From Methylobacterium sp. Leaf104 (lineage in GTDB: Bacteria > Pseudomonadota > Alphaproteobacteria > Rhizobiales > Beijerinckiaceae), in contig NZ_LMMZ01000039.1 of NCBI RefSeq assembly GCF_001422885.1, positions 132,530-196,529 of the forward strand: a stretch of 64,000 nucleotides of DNA, in the 5' to 3' direction. Shown here piece by piece: positions 1-7,738 of the stretch. A model generated the notes under the pieces. That model saw only the letters and a list, made by a program, of their open reading frames with translations, searched no databases and was not told the DNA's origin. The position numbers and the translations under genes were made by a program. Within the stretch, counting starts at the first letter, position 1, and each line of letters opens with the position of its first letter.

Positions 1-247
1 CGACGATCAGCGAGCCGTGCTGGAAGACCTCCAGGCCGTTGATGCAGCGCAGCAGCGTGCTCTTGCCCGAGCCGCTCTTGCCGATGATCGCCACCACCTC
101 GCCCCGCGCCACGTCGAGGTCGATGCCCCGCAGCACCTCGTGCGCGCCGTAGGACTTGCGCAGGGCCGTGATGCGCAGGATCGGCGCGCCGACCTGGGTG
201 TGGGGCTTGCCCGCACCGGAAGGCGGCGCGTTCGGGGCGGCGCTCAT
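1..247 (-). CDS. Amino-acid ABC transporter ATP-binding protein (N-terminal part, runs off window)
   Basis: The first 82 codons of an ABC ATPase lie here; the rest is beyond the left edge. After about 20 poorly conserved residues comes a typical N-terminal beta region (ITALRKSYGAHEVLRGIDL) and then the Walker A loop GKSGSGKST, followed by LLRCINGLE, the usual sequence in GlnQ/HisP-type amino-acid importers. The ATG at 247 overlaps the TGA of the upstream permease (ATGA, 4 nt), so the two are translationally coupled. It would energise uptake by the two permeases and binding protein encoded just upstream. The Q-loop, signature motif and Walker B are outside the window, so integrity cannot be judged. 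Confidence 0.9.
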   Translation of the reverse strand, partial: MSAAPNAPPSGAGKPHTQVGAPILRITALRKSYGAHEVLRGIDLDVARGEVVAIIGKSGSGKSTLLRCINGLEVFQHGSLIV

Positions 248-900
248 GCGAGGGTCCTCATCGCGAGTTTCCTTTCGAGGAGGCGGGCACAGAGGCTGAT
301 GGGAAAGCACAGGACGAAGTACATCAGCGCGACGCAGCCATAGGTCAGCATCGGCTCGTAGGTGACGTTGGCGATCATGCCGCCGGCCTTGGTCAGCTCG
401 ACGAAGCCGATCACGGAGGCGAGCGCCGTGCCCTTCACGACCTGCACGAGGAAGCCCACCGTGGGCGCCACCGCGATCCGCAGGGCCTGGGGCAGGATGA
501 TGTGGCGGAATTGCTGGCCGAAGCTGAGGGCGAGGCTCGCCGAGGCCTCCCATTGCCCGCGCGGAATGGCGGCGACGCAGCCGCGCCAGATCTCCGTGAG
601 GTAGGCCGAGGCGTAGAGCGTGAGGGCGACGCAGGCGGCGAGCCAGGCGGAGGTGTCGAAGCCCAGCGCCGCGAGGCCGAAATACAGCAGAAACAGCTGC
701 ATCAGCAGCGGCGTGCCCTGGAACAGCTGGACGTAGGCGCCGACCGCGCGGCCGAGCCAGGGGCCGCCGGCGAGCCGGACGAGCAGCAGGACGAGGCCGA
801 CCAGGGCGCCGCCCAGGAACGCCACGAGGGAGAGGGCCACGGTCCAGCGCGCCGCGAGGGCGAGGTTGCGCAGGATGTCCCAGAGGGTGAAGTCCGGCAT
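244..900 (-). CDS. Amino-acid ABC transporter permease (second permease)
   Basis: 218-residue inner-membrane protein of the HisM/GlnP family (BPD_transp_1). It starts MPDFTLWDILRNLALAARWT, with about five hydrophobic segments and a cytoplasmic coupling loop (IPRGQWEASASLALSFGQQF) that corresponds to the EAA motif contacting the ATPase. An open frame extends much further upstream, but that part is a shadow of the other permease. The ATG at 900 is preferred because it gives normal family length and lies 8 nt after the first permease's stop. It forms the heteromeric channel with the 909-1571 product. Substrate is probably a polar or charged amino acid; this is inference. Confidence 0.88.
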   Translation of the reverse strand: MPDFTLWDILRNLALAARWTVALSLVAFLGGALVGLVLLLVRLAGGPWLGRAVGAYVQLFQGTPLLMQLFLLYFGLAALGFDTSAWLAACVALTLYASAYLTEIWRGCVAAIPRGQWEASASLALSFGQQFRHIILPQALRIAVAPTVGFLVQVVKGTALASVIGFVELTKAGGMIANVTYEPMLTYGCVALMYFVLCFPISLCARLLERKLAMRTLA

Positions 901-908
901 GGCGCCCC

Positions 909-1571
909 CTACCGGCCGAACAGGAAGCGCGGCCCGGCCCAGTTGAGCAGGGTCCGGACCAGGATCGCGAGGCCGAGATAGGACAGCGTGCCGACGATGT
1001 AGGTCTCGAAGGCGCGGAAGTTGCGGCTCTGGATCAGGTTGGTGGCGTAGCTCAGCTCCTCGGTGGAGATCTGGCCGCAGACGGCCGAGCCGAGCATGAC
1101 GATGACGATCTGGCTGACGAGCGCCGGCCAGACCTTTCCCAGGGCCGGCGGCAGCACCACCCGGGTGAAGACCTGGGCGCGGGTGAGCGCGAGGCTCTCG
1201 GCGGCCTCGATCTGCCCGCGCGGCGTCGCCTCGATGCCCGCGCGCAGGATCTCGGTGGCGTAGGCACCGAGGTTGATCGTCATGGCGAGGACCGAGGCCG
1301 TCGCCGGCGACAGGCGGATGCCGGCCTCCGGCAGGCCGAAGAAGACGAAGAACAGCTGGACGATGAAGGGCGTGTTGCGGATCAGCTCGACATAGGCGCC
1401 CACGAGCCAGCGCAAGGCGAGGGGGCCGCCGGAGCGCGCCCAGGCACAGCCGATCGCCAGGGCGGCGCCGAGGAGCGTCGCCACCGCGGTCAACCCGACG
1501 GTCCAGGCCGCTCCGCGCAGGAGCAGGGGCCACTGGACGAGAATACTCGTGAAATCGAGCTGCAGCGGCAT
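909..1571 (-). CDS. Amino-acid ABC transporter permease (first permease)
   Basis: 220-residue membrane protein starting MPLQLDFTSILVQWPLLLRG, with an early hydrophobic helix, RNTPFIVQLFFVFFG (a near-invariant stretch in polar amino-acid permeases) and the coupling loop TPRGQIEAAESLALT before a VVLPPAL helix. It lies 70 nt downstream of the binding-protein gene and 8 nt upstream of the second permease, giving the order binding protein, permease, permease, ATPase on the minus strand. It acts in the inner membrane with its partner. Family assignment is firm; the transported compound is not determined by sequence. Confidence 0.9.
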   Translation of the reverse strand: MPLQLDFTSILVQWPLLLRGAAWTVGLTAVATLLGAALAIGCAWARSGGPLALRWLVGAYVELIRNTPFIVQLFFVFFGLPEAGIRLSPATASVLAMTINLGAYATEILRAGIEATPRGQIEAAESLALTRAQVFTRVVLPPALGKVWPALVSQIVIVMLGSAVCGQISTEELSYATNLIQSRNFRAFETYIVGTLSYLGLAILVRTLLNWAGPRFLFGR

Positions 1572-1641
1572 CGTGGCGAACGAATCCGGGGGGCGACGGT
1601 CGCACGGTCCCCACCAGGGCGGACCGTGCGGGCGAGACGGA

Positions 1642-2436
1642 TCAGAGCGGCAGCTCGCCGGTGCCGCGCTTGAGCCACTTCTGGGACAGGGCCTCCAGGG
1701 TTCCGTCCGCCTTGGCCGCCAGCACGATCTCGTTGACCCGCTTCAGGAGGGCGTCCTCGCCCTTGGCGATTCCGACGAAGCAGGGGCTGTCGCGCAGGAG
1801 GAGCTTATACTCGACCCCGAGGCTCGGGTTCTTGCGGGTCAGAACGCCGATGTTCGAGACGCTGGTGGCGATGACCTGGGTCTGGCCCGCCGCGAAGGCG
1901 GCGGTGGTCGCGGCCTGGTCCTCGAAGCGCTGGATCTGGGTCGAGGCCGGCGCGACCTTGCCGAGCATCTCGTCCTCCATGGCGCCGCGGGTCACCGCGA
2001 CGGACTTGCCGGCGAGATCGTCGAAGCTCCTGATGCTCGTGGATTTGAGGGCGAACACGCCCTGGTAGAACGGCGCGTAGGCGGCGCTGAAGTCGATGAT
2101 CTTCAGGCGCTCCTCGTTCTTGCCGAGGGTCGAGACGATGAGGTCGATCTTCTTCGTCTGCAGGTAGGGGATCCGGTTGGCGCTCACCACCGGCACCAGC
2201 TCGACCTTGGCACCGAGCTTCGCCCCGATGAGGTTGGCGACGTCGACGTCGAGGCCCATGGGCTGCAGGTCGATCCCGACGAAGCCGTAGGGCGGGTAGT
2301 CGGTGGGGATGCCGATCCTGACCAGCTTGGCCTTGGCGATCCCCGCCAGCGCGTCCTGCGCCCGGGCACCGGCGGAGGACAGCAGGGCGGCGCCGAGACC
2401 GAGGGCGACGAGGAGGCGGCGTTTGGTCAGCGGCAT
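1642..2436 (-). CDS. Periplasmic amino-acid-binding protein of ABC importer
   Basis: 264-residue SBP_bac_3 family solute receptor. The start at 2436 gives a classic signal peptide (MPLTKRRLLVALGLGAALLS, then SAGARAQD), so the mature protein is periplasmic. The body begins LVRIGIPTDYPPYGF and contains the lobe-I signatures MGLDVDVANLIGAKLGAKVE and TKKIDLIVSTLGKNEERLKI. It ends SQKWLKRGTGELPL, full length for the family (240-270). It heads the importer operon read towards position 1. The reading frame is open upstream to 2907, but that is antisense to the small secreted protein gene and lacks family similarity. Ligand cannot be told by eye. Confidence 0.9.
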   Translation of the reverse strand: MPLTKRRLLVALGLGAALLSSAGARAQDALAGIAKAKLVRIGIPTDYPPYGFVGIDLQPMGLDVDVANLIGAKLGAKVELVPVVSANRIPYLQTKKIDLIVSTLGKNEERLKIIDFSAAYAPFYQGVFALKSTSIRSFDDLAGKSVAVTRGAMEDEMLGKVAPASTQIQRFEDQAATTAAFAAGQTQVIATSVSNIGVLTRKNPSLGVEYKLLLRDSPCFVGIAKGEDALLKRVNEIVLAAKADGTLEALSQKWLKRGTGELPL

Positions 2437-2650
2437 CGGCGAATCGACTTTCCTGAAGCGTGCCGTCCTGCCTGTGCAATTTTTGTGCAGCACGCCAGTC
2501 GGACGGCGCGGTATCCACAGCGACCGGCCTTGTCGCCGCCATCCGGGCGATCCCGCGCAGGCGCCCCGGGCCGGTCCCGGGCCGAACATGCCCTGCCGGC
2601 GTGGCGTTACCCTCCCGCGTGCTTCACGCCAAACATCAGGGAGAAACGCC

Positions 2651-2926
2651 ATGAAGGTCTTCGCAGCCGCGCTCGCCAGCACCCTCCTCCTCGGATCGGC
2701 CGCCCTCGCGGCGGAAGGCGGCTCCGGCACCACCAAGTCCGGGACCATGAACACCACCGGCCCGAACGACGCCGGCGCCGGCTCGTCCCCGGGCGCCGCC
2801 GGCAGCGGACCCTCCACGGGCGACAAGAGCCGCTCCGGCACCGCCAACAGCACGGGCGCCAACGATGCCGGCTCGGGCGCCTCGCCGGGCTCGGCCGGCA
2901 AGGGCACCGGCGCGCCGACGCGCTAG
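2651..2926 (+). CDS. Small secreted Gly/Ser/Thr/Asn-rich repeat protein
   Basis: 91 residues. The first 20 (MKVFAAALASTLLLGSAALA) are a signal peptide with an ALA-type cleavage site. The mature part is low-complexity and made of two imperfect copies: SGTMNTTGPNDAGAGSSPG and SGTANSTGANDAGSGASPG, each followed by a Gly/Ser run. An RBS-like gggagaaa lies 7 nt before the ATG. Similar short, glycine-rich exported proteins are common in methylobacteria but have no assigned function that I know of. It is transcribed divergently from the ABC importer. Real gene: likely. Function: unknown. Confidence 0.7.
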   Translation: MKVFAAALASTLLLGSAALAAEGGSGTTKSGTMNTTGPNDAGAGSSPGAAGSGPSTGDKSRSGTANSTGANDAGSGASPGSAGKGTGAPTR

Positions 2927-3058
2927 CTCCGCCCGCCGGTGCCGTCCGCGGATTCCGCCGAGGCGGTGCGTGCAGGCCCGCGCCGCCTCGCCCCGGCCGC
3001 CCCGGCGTCCCATATCCCGGTCCGGCGCCACTCCGCGCCCGACCGGACGGGATCTCTC

Positions 3059-3241
3059 ATGGCTGGCCTCAAGGACAAGCGCGGCTTCATCGACAAGGAC
3101 CGCCTCGACCTCTCCGAGCGCAAGGCGGTGGAGTTCTGGATGAAGCGCTGGGGCGTCACCCAGGACCAGCTCACGGCCGCCCACCGCAAGGTCGGCCGCA
3201 TGACCAAGGACATCGCGGCCGAACTCGGCAAGAAGCGCTGA
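3059..3241 (+). CDS. DUF3606 domain protein
   Basis: 60-residue cytosolic protein. The pattern LDLSERKAVEFWMKRWGVTQ followed by QLTAAHRKVGRMTKDIAAEL is the DUF3606 signature (a short helical domain with a W-x(2)-R/K-W/LGV core). The ATG at 3059 is used because the domain starts at about residue 5 (KDKRGFIDKDRLDLSE). The frame is open further upstream, but that region has no domain. DUF3606 proteins are frequent in Hyphomicrobiales and often stress associated; no biochemical role is established. Confidence 0.82.
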   Translation: MAGLKDKRGFIDKDRLDLSERKAVEFWMKRWGVTQDQLTAAHRKVGRMTKDIAAELGKKR

Positions 3242-3321
3242 CCCCCTGCCCCGCGGCCCTGCGCGCGCCTATCTCCCCGGGACGCGCCGGCACCGGGCGG
3301 CGGAGAAGGGGATCGGCACTC

Positions 3322-3588
3322 ATGCAGCGCTACTACTTCCACACGCATATCGGCGACGACGTGGTGGTCGATCCCGACGGCCGCGACCTGCCGAACGCGG
3401 ACGCCGCCTGGGACGCCGCCCGGCTCCTGGCCCGCCAGCTCCTCCAGGGCGCGGACAGCGATCCGCAGCTCCTCCGGGCCGTGCTGTTCGTGGAGGACGC
3501 CGCCGGCGAGATCGTGCTCGAATTCCCGCTGACCGAGGCCCTGGCGCTCGCACCGGCCCCCGAGCCGACGGGCGGCACGCGGCACTGA
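3322..3588 (+). CDS. DUF6894-like small protein
   Basis: 88 residues beginning MQRYYFHTHIGDDVVVDPDG. This opening (R-Y-Y/F-F-x(2)-D/G-x(4)-D-x-E/D-G) is typical of the short DUF6894 proteins abundant in methylobacteria and bradyrhizobia. They continue with an A-rich helix (ADAAWDAARLLARQLL) and a V-x-D-x-G/A-G beta hairpin (VLFVEDAAGEIVLEFPL). The C-terminal 15 residues are Pro/Ala rich. It sits alone between the DUF3606 gene and the methyltransferase gene on the same strand. No function is known. Confidence 0.72.
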   Translation: MQRYYFHTHIGDDVVVDPDGRDLPNADAAWDAARLLARQLLQGADSDPQLLRAVLFVEDAAGEIVLEFPLTEALALAPAPEPTGGTRH

Positions 3589-3639
3589 GACGAGCCGTTC
3601 CGGCCCCGCCGACCTGACCTGCCTTCGGAGACACCCCGC

Positions 3640-4458
3640 ATGAGCCTGCTCGATCGCGCCGTCCGCACGGTGAACCGTCTGCTCTCGCAGAATTTCGGGC
3701 CGCTCTCGACCGCCGCGTATCACGCGGCGAATGCGTATGCGAAGAGCTACAACAACCTGAACTACGACATGCGGACCAACGGCGAGTACACTCTCCTCGA
3801 CAGGCTCGCCCGCTTCGAGACGAAGACCGTCTTCGACGTGGGCGCGAACAAGGGCGAATACGCCAACGCCTGCCTGACCCGGTTCCGGGACGCCGAGCTG
3901 CACGCCTTCGAACTCGTTCCCGAGACCTACGCGAAGTTCGTCGCGAACGTGCGCTCCGACCGGGTGGTCGCGAACCATTTCGGCCTGTCCGACACGCCGG
4001 GATCCGTGGAGATCAACGTCAATCCCAGGAAGGACGGCCTGAGCTCCCTGATCGAAGGCACCGCCATCAACAGGGGCACCTGGACCAAGCGCAGCGTCGA
4101 GGTCGTCCGGGGCGACGATTACTGCGCGGAGCGCGGCATCGCGCGGATCGACTTCCTCAAGATCGACGTCGAGGGCGCCGAACACCTGGTTCTGGAGGGC
4201 TTCTCGCGGATGCTGAGCGAAGGGCGGATCTCGGTCATCCAGTTCGAATACGGCATGATCAACATCTACGCGAAGTTCCTGCTGCTGGATTTCTGGCGCG
4301 TGCTGACCGGCCACGGCTTCGTTCTCGGCCCGATCATGCCGCGGGGCGCCGCCTTCCGGAGCTACGACCCGCGCGACGAGACCTTTCAGGGGCCGCCGAA
4401 CTTCGTCGCGGTCCATGCCTCGAGGCCCGAGATCATCCAGGCTGTCCGCCTGCGGTGA
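3640..4458 (+). CDS. FkbM family SAM-dependent methyltransferase
   Basis: 272 residues. The SAM-binding motif I is TVFDVGANKGEYANACL (about residues 63-79), followed by the acidic loop ELHAFELVPETY, a central VEINVNPRKDGLSSL stretch and the FkbM hallmark RIDFLKIDVEGAEHLVLEGF. These put it in the FkbM/Methyltransf_21 family, which O-methylates sugars or other small molecules, often in surface polysaccharides. The N-terminal 50 residues carry no signal or membrane segment, so it is cytoplasmic. It has an RBS (ggaga, 9 nt before the ATG). No glycosyltransferase genes adjoin it, so the substrate is open. Confidence 0.85.
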   Translation: MSLLDRAVRTVNRLLSQNFGPLSTAAYHAANAYAKSYNNLNYDMRTNGEYTLLDRLARFETKTVFDVGANKGEYANACLTRFRDAELHAFELVPETYAKFVANVRSDRVVANHFGLSDTPGSVEINVNPRKDGLSSLIEGTAINRGTWTKRSVEVVRGDDYCAERGIARIDFLKIDVEGAEHLVLEGFSRMLSEGRISVIQFEYGMINIYAKFLLLDFWRVLTGHGFVLGPIMPRGAAFRSYDPRDETFQGPPNFVAVHASRPEIIQAVRLR

Positions 4459-4621
4459 TGCCGCGCCCCGTCTCCGCCCGACCCGAGGCCGGGCCCGGGC
4501 CCGCGCGCACCCGCTTGCTCCCTGAGCCCAGGAGGCTACCCTGTCGCGGATCGCGCGCGAGCAGGGGCGCGGCGGGTCAGGTCGGAGCGCGCGACGGGGC
4601 GCAAGGAGATAGGGGCCGGGG

Positions 4622-4873
4622 ATGAGAGACGACGTTCGGTACCCTCAGGTCATTCCCATGGTGCAGGCCGTGCTCGATACCCTTCGGGCGGGCATCGCGA
4701 CGGAGGAAGCGGCCGCCTCGGAACTCGCCGCCCTGGCCGACACGATGCGCGGCTCGCAGCATGGCACGGCGGCCGCGATCCTCACGACGAGCCGCAACCA
4801 CGCCATCAAGGCGCTGGCGCTGCGAGGCCGGCGGGCGGCGCTTCTGGCGGAGTACGGTCTGGACGCGGATTGA
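4622..4873 (+). CDS. Hypothetical helical protein
   Basis: 83 residues, no recognised domain. The sequence is almost entirely predicted helix (VLDTLRAGIATEEAAASEL, MRGSQHGTAAAILTTSRNHA), with ALRGRRAALLAEYGLDAD at the end. An RBS-like ggagatag lies 11 nt before the ATG. Its last 68 nt overlap tail-to-tail with a minus-strand frame; both show plausible coding character. No function assigned. Confidence 0.5.
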   Translation: MRDDVRYPQVIPMVQAVLDTLRAGIATEEAAASELAALADTMRGSQHGTAAAILTTSRNHAIKALALRGRRAALLAEYGLDAD

Positions 4874-5063
4874 TCAGCGGGATCACCGCCACCGGCGCGG
4901 CGGCCGCGATCTCCGGGAGGCCCCGGGCGTAGAGCTTCGCCACGGCGGACCAGAAACGCCCGGCCTCGTCGCCGGCTAGGCCCTGCAGGCGCCGGTCGAT
5001 GGCCTCCCGCGCCGCCGTCGCCATCGCATCCCAGTCTTCGGCGGCTTCGCGTAACAACGACAT
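4806..5063 (-). CDS. Hypothetical small protein
   Basis: 85-residue frame starting MSLLREAAEDWDAMATAARE, an acidic amphipathic helix, then GRFWSAVAKLYARGLPEIAA and a Pro/Ala-rich tail. The tail falls in the overlap with the convergent gene and may be dispensable. No family recognised. The composition (helix-forming residues, W and Y spaced at helical periodicity) looks more protein-like than the other frames over the same stretch, which is the main support. Could be a chance frame. Confidence 0.4.
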   Translation of the reverse strand: MSLLREAAEDWDAMATAAREAIDRRLQGLAGDEAGRFWSAVAKLYARGLPEIAAAAPVAVIPLINPRPDRTPPEAPPAGLAAPAP

Positions 5064-5436
5064 CGCGGCATCCTCATGCTGTGACGCACCATGGGAAACG
5101 TGCGCGATGCACAAACCGATCCATGCGTGACGGGCGCTCGGAACGGAGCCGCGGCACCGCGCCATTCGGGCGACCTTCCGGCTGCGATGGACGTCGCGGC
5201 GGCCGACAACGGCGACGTCTCGGCGGAGGGACCTGGAAAGGTTCTCGTGGCCCATGGCGACAGGATCGCGAAGCGGCGATGCACGGGAAGGGACCGGCCA
5301 ATACCGAAGGGCCGGCTCTCGACGTCGCGGAGCGACCTGGATCGCAGATTGGAGATGTCTGACGGCGTCATCGGATGGTGGAAGGTAAGACGCGTGTCAC
5401 ACGCCGCTGTGGCGCTGTCCGCTAATCTCGACACCG
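5064..5436. other. Non-coding stretch before the islet
   Basis: No frame here has a recognisable domain or a good ribosome-binding site. It separates the minus-strand hypothetical from the distal attachment-site repeat at 5437 and probably holds only the promoter of the 4806-5063 frame. Confidence 0.4.
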
Positions 5437-5498
5437 GATCCGGTCTTTAAGTTTCCGAGCCGTAGACGCTGCTCAGAACATTGGTGCCCAGGAAAGGA
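5437..5498. repeat. Distal attachment-site-like direct repeat (partial tRNA-Leu 3' end)
   Basis: This 62-nt stretch repeats the sequence at 8490-8549. Positions 5472-5498 are identical to 8523-8549 over 27 nt, and 5462-5498 match 8513-8549 with one mismatch. Further out the match is about 80 percent with a 2-nt gap. The last 17 nt (5482-5498) equal the 3' terminus of tRNA-Leu on the minus strand, including the encoded CCA; beyond 5498 the tRNA similarity stops abruptly. This is the layout left by site-specific integration into a tRNA 3' end. Confidence 0.8.
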
Positions 5499-5610
5499 TT
5501 GGACAAGTGGACCGCTAAGTTACTGATTTAAAAGGGACCGCGCGAGGGGCGGAGCACCTTTGTGGCACGGTCCTGTAGCACGATCCCAGCGGCGAACGTC
5601 AAGCAGTCAG

Positions 5611-5800
5611 CGGCACAGCTTCAAGCGCGGGGTGAGTGACGCGCGACTCGGCGAAGAGATGCACGATGCCCTCACGGGGCACAGTGGCGGGGCAGCGTTG
5701 GCCGGGGTACCGAAGCGGCTTCGGGCTCAAGGCACTGGCGGAGGAGATCGCTAGGATTAAAGCACCGGCAGCTTTGGATGGTCTGGCCTGGGAGCCCTGA
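5611..5800 (+). pseudogene. Tyrosine recombinase (integrase) C-terminal remnant, frameshifted
   Basis: Frame 1 reads QRHSFKRGVSDARLGEEM then HDALTGHS, matching box II of tyrosine recombinases (R-H-x-F, then E-x-x-x-D-x-L-x-GH-S). Near 5690-5705 the similarity jumps by one base, and the new frame reads GYRSGFGLKALAEEIARI followed by KAPAALDGLAWEP and TGA at 5798. That is the usual integrase tail with the nucleophilic Tyr in G-Y and the L-K-x-L-A-E-x-I helix. No N-terminal half precedes it. It starts 113 nt inside the distal attachment repeat. I read it as the leftover of the enzyme that inserted, or once shared, this islet. Confidence 0.65.
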
Positions 5801-6122
5801 ACGCGGGTCCCAAAGAGTACGCAAAGGAGGCACAGCCCACACGCGGATGGGGTGCAGGGGCGTGAAGGGATAAGCGGTCTCGCTCTGCTCGGAACAGTCG
5901 CTTGGCCCTTCGGGCCGCAGCCTTCGGCTTTGGAGACCTCCTCACCGTTGACCGACGATGGGTGCTAGGAAGCAATCAAAGTGTTGCCGGTGCCGTTGTC
6001 ATTTATGTCGCCGGGTGACCAGCGTTGGTTCTGAGAGTTGTGTACTAGATTGAAGATGGGATTGACGGGTGCGCCACCCGCACCGACAGTTTGTGTTTGC
6101 TCTGACACTGGAAGCGGCTTCG
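5801..6122. other. Gap between integrase remnant and cargo genes
   Basis: No gene recognised. The base composition falls (more A/T) from about 5960 onward, in line with foreign origin of the downstream cargo. It probably contains the promoter for the 6123 gene. Confidence 0.35.
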
Positions 6123-6635
6123 ATGGCGGATGGCGTGGTTAAGATTAAGCTTCGCTCGGGATCGCGAGAGATAGAAATCGAGGCATCACGTAGCGATGTA
6201 GACGAATTGCTGGCTGCTTGGTGGATCGTCACTGACCACGGCGTGGAGGAGGCTGCCGCGAAAAGGGACGAGCTTCCTATCGGAGCCCCTTCAATCATTC
6301 CTCCAGATAGGAAGCCTGTTACCCGGAAAAAAACTGCTGCAAAGCGGTCAAATAGTTCGGCAGGGCAGAGTAACGCGTCGGCGTGGGATCCGAATGATCT
6401 AGCTAACAAGATCAAAGAACATCCAAATTTCTCAGCCGTAGAGAAAAAGGTGATTCACGCTGAAAACGACTTTTATAATAGGTCTGCTTTTATCATCTCA
6501 CAAGCAGATGAGCCGATGAGCTCTGGTCAGGTCCATAAAGTTTTGGAAGCGCTTCATGTGCGAGTGGGCCTTCCAAGGATTTCGACAGCATTATCAAATA
6601 ACAAAAGGCATTTCATTACCTCCACGAGGGGGTGA
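6123..6635 (+). CDS. Islet cargo protein 1: winged-helix-like C-terminal domain
   Basis: 170 residues from the ATG at 6123 (MADGVVKIKLRSGSREIEIE), chosen over upstream non-ATG codons because the beta-rich N-terminal block starts there. Residues 1-50 look like a small beta/alpha domain. About 50-100 is a basic, Ser/Lys-rich linker. Residues 100-170 (NFSAVEKKVIHAENDFYNRS, DEPMSSGQVHKVLEALHVRV, PRISTALSNNKRHF) look like a winged helix, with a recognition helix around PRISTALSNN. Codon use is less GC-biased than in the chromosome around it. It is followed after 64 nt by the HEPN-like gene. I know of no named family for it. Confidence 0.65.
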   Translation: MADGVVKIKLRSGSREIEIEASRSDVDELLAAWWIVTDHGVEEAAAKRDELPIGAPSIIPPDRKPVTRKKTAAKRSNSSAGQSNASAWDPNDLANKIKEHPNFSAVEKKVIHAENDFYNRSAFIISQADEPMSSGQVHKVLEALHVRVGLPRISTALSNNKRHFITSTRG

Positions 6636-6699
6636 AACCACGTGACATATGTGCTCACTGCGCGTGCAAAGGCAGAGATCGAAAGGTGGCTTTTAGCGG

Positions 6700-7443
6700 A
6701 TGGCGAATGACATCGAGGCCTTTGCCCATAACATTGCCGCGCTCTCACTGACTGAAATTGATACGGCAGTCGCAATTCTTTGGTTTTGCACATGCATCAC
6801 GGATGAGCTCGAAGTCACACCTAGACGGCTTGCGACTTTGATGCAGGAACTTTCTTTGCGTGGAGAAGTGAATGTCTCCCGTCTAGCTCGCAACCTCGCG
6901 TCCCATAAAGGGGTGGTGAAAGGACGACAGAGCGGGACTTGTAAGATCAAGCTCACCCACCGTGCTGAATTAGTTGACGCATATAGCCGCCACCTCTCTG
7001 CTCCAATTGCGCAAGTCGATCCGCTGATAGTTCCGCAGGAAGTCTTCACCAGGACCAGGAGGTATCTGGAGGAACTCGCTAGACAAGTGAATGGAACATA
7101 CCAGTATGGTTTCTTCGATGGCTGTGCTGTGTTATGCCGTCGCTTGATGGAAACCTTACTGATCGAAGCGTTTGAGGCTCAGGGTCACGGCTCTGTGATA
7201 CGCGCGGGAAAGGAATACCTTGGGCTGAACGACATAATCGGCGTTGCTCGTTCCGGCCAGCACATTAAGTTGTCTCGTGGAATGCCCGACGTGCTTGAGC
7301 AGATTAAGCTGTTCGGGGATGCGGCTGCGCACAGTCGGACCCACATCACTTCGCAACGGGATGTGGACGACATCAAGCTCGCGTTTAGGCGGATCATTTC
7401 GGAGCTTGCAACCTTAGCGAAGATTGAGCCGCGGCCTGAGTAG
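6700..7443 (+). CDS. Islet cargo protein 2: HEPN/DUF4145-like protein
   Basis: 247 residues. The N-terminal 100 resemble a winged-helix or helical adaptor (VTPRRLATLMQELSLRGEVN, VSRLARNLASHKGVVKG). The C-terminal 130 have the spacing of HEPN/DUF4145 domains: an early helix (YQYGFFDGCAVLCRRLMETL), GKEYLGLNDIIGVA, then IKLFGDAAAHSRTHITSQRD. There R-L-M-E matches the usual A-x-L-x-R-R-x-L-E helix, and G-D-A-A-A-H corresponds to the (G/R)N-x-A-H motif. The typical Asn is Asp here, so RNase activity is uncertain. Low GC and position suggest horizontal acquisition together with cargo protein 1. Confidence 0.65.
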   Translation: MANDIEAFAHNIAALSLTEIDTAVAILWFCTCITDELEVTPRRLATLMQELSLRGEVNVSRLARNLASHKGVVKGRQSGTCKIKLTHRAELVDAYSRHLSAPIAQVDPLIVPQEVFTRTRRYLEELARQVNGTYQYGFFDGCAVLCRRLMETLLIEAFEAQGHGSVIRAGKEYLGLNDIIGVARSGQHIKLSRGMPDVLEQIKLFGDAAAHSRTHITSQRDVDDIKLAFRRIISELATLAKIEPRPE

Positions 7444-7492
7444 GGTCCAAGAGCACGCCGCATGGGGGGAGCTCCTGGGTTGCGTTCTTTAT

Positions 7493-7648
7493 TCATTGCA
7501 AGTTTCCGAGGTCCACTCCGAACGCCTCACCGATCTGGCCCAGCGTTCCAGCCTGCCTCCCAGCCGCGGCGCCGTCCTTCGCGACCACCGCGGCCCGCGC
7601 CTTCAAGCCCTGCCGGTAGACCGCCTCATGCGCCATCGGGTCCGCCAT
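7493..7648 (-). CDS. Very small hypothetical protein in islet
   Basis: 51 codons from the ATG at 7648 (MADPMAHEAVYRQGLKARAA) to TGA at 7493, ending GTLGQIGEAFGVDLGNLQ. The composition is protein-like (helical, few Arg/Pro runs). It lies downstream of, and on the same strand as, the 7739-8173 gene. No homologue recognised. It could be a gene remnant. Confidence 0.35.
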   Translation of the reverse strand: MADPMAHEAVYRQGLKARAAVVAKDGAAAGRQAGTLGQIGEAFGVDLGNLQ

Positions 7649-7738
7649 TAGGCGGCGCCGTTATGCCTGCGAGCGATGTGCGGGCTTCGCCCGTTGCGGT
7701 GCTCGCGCTTGGGAGCCGCTCCCGCGCCTCCGCTCGCC

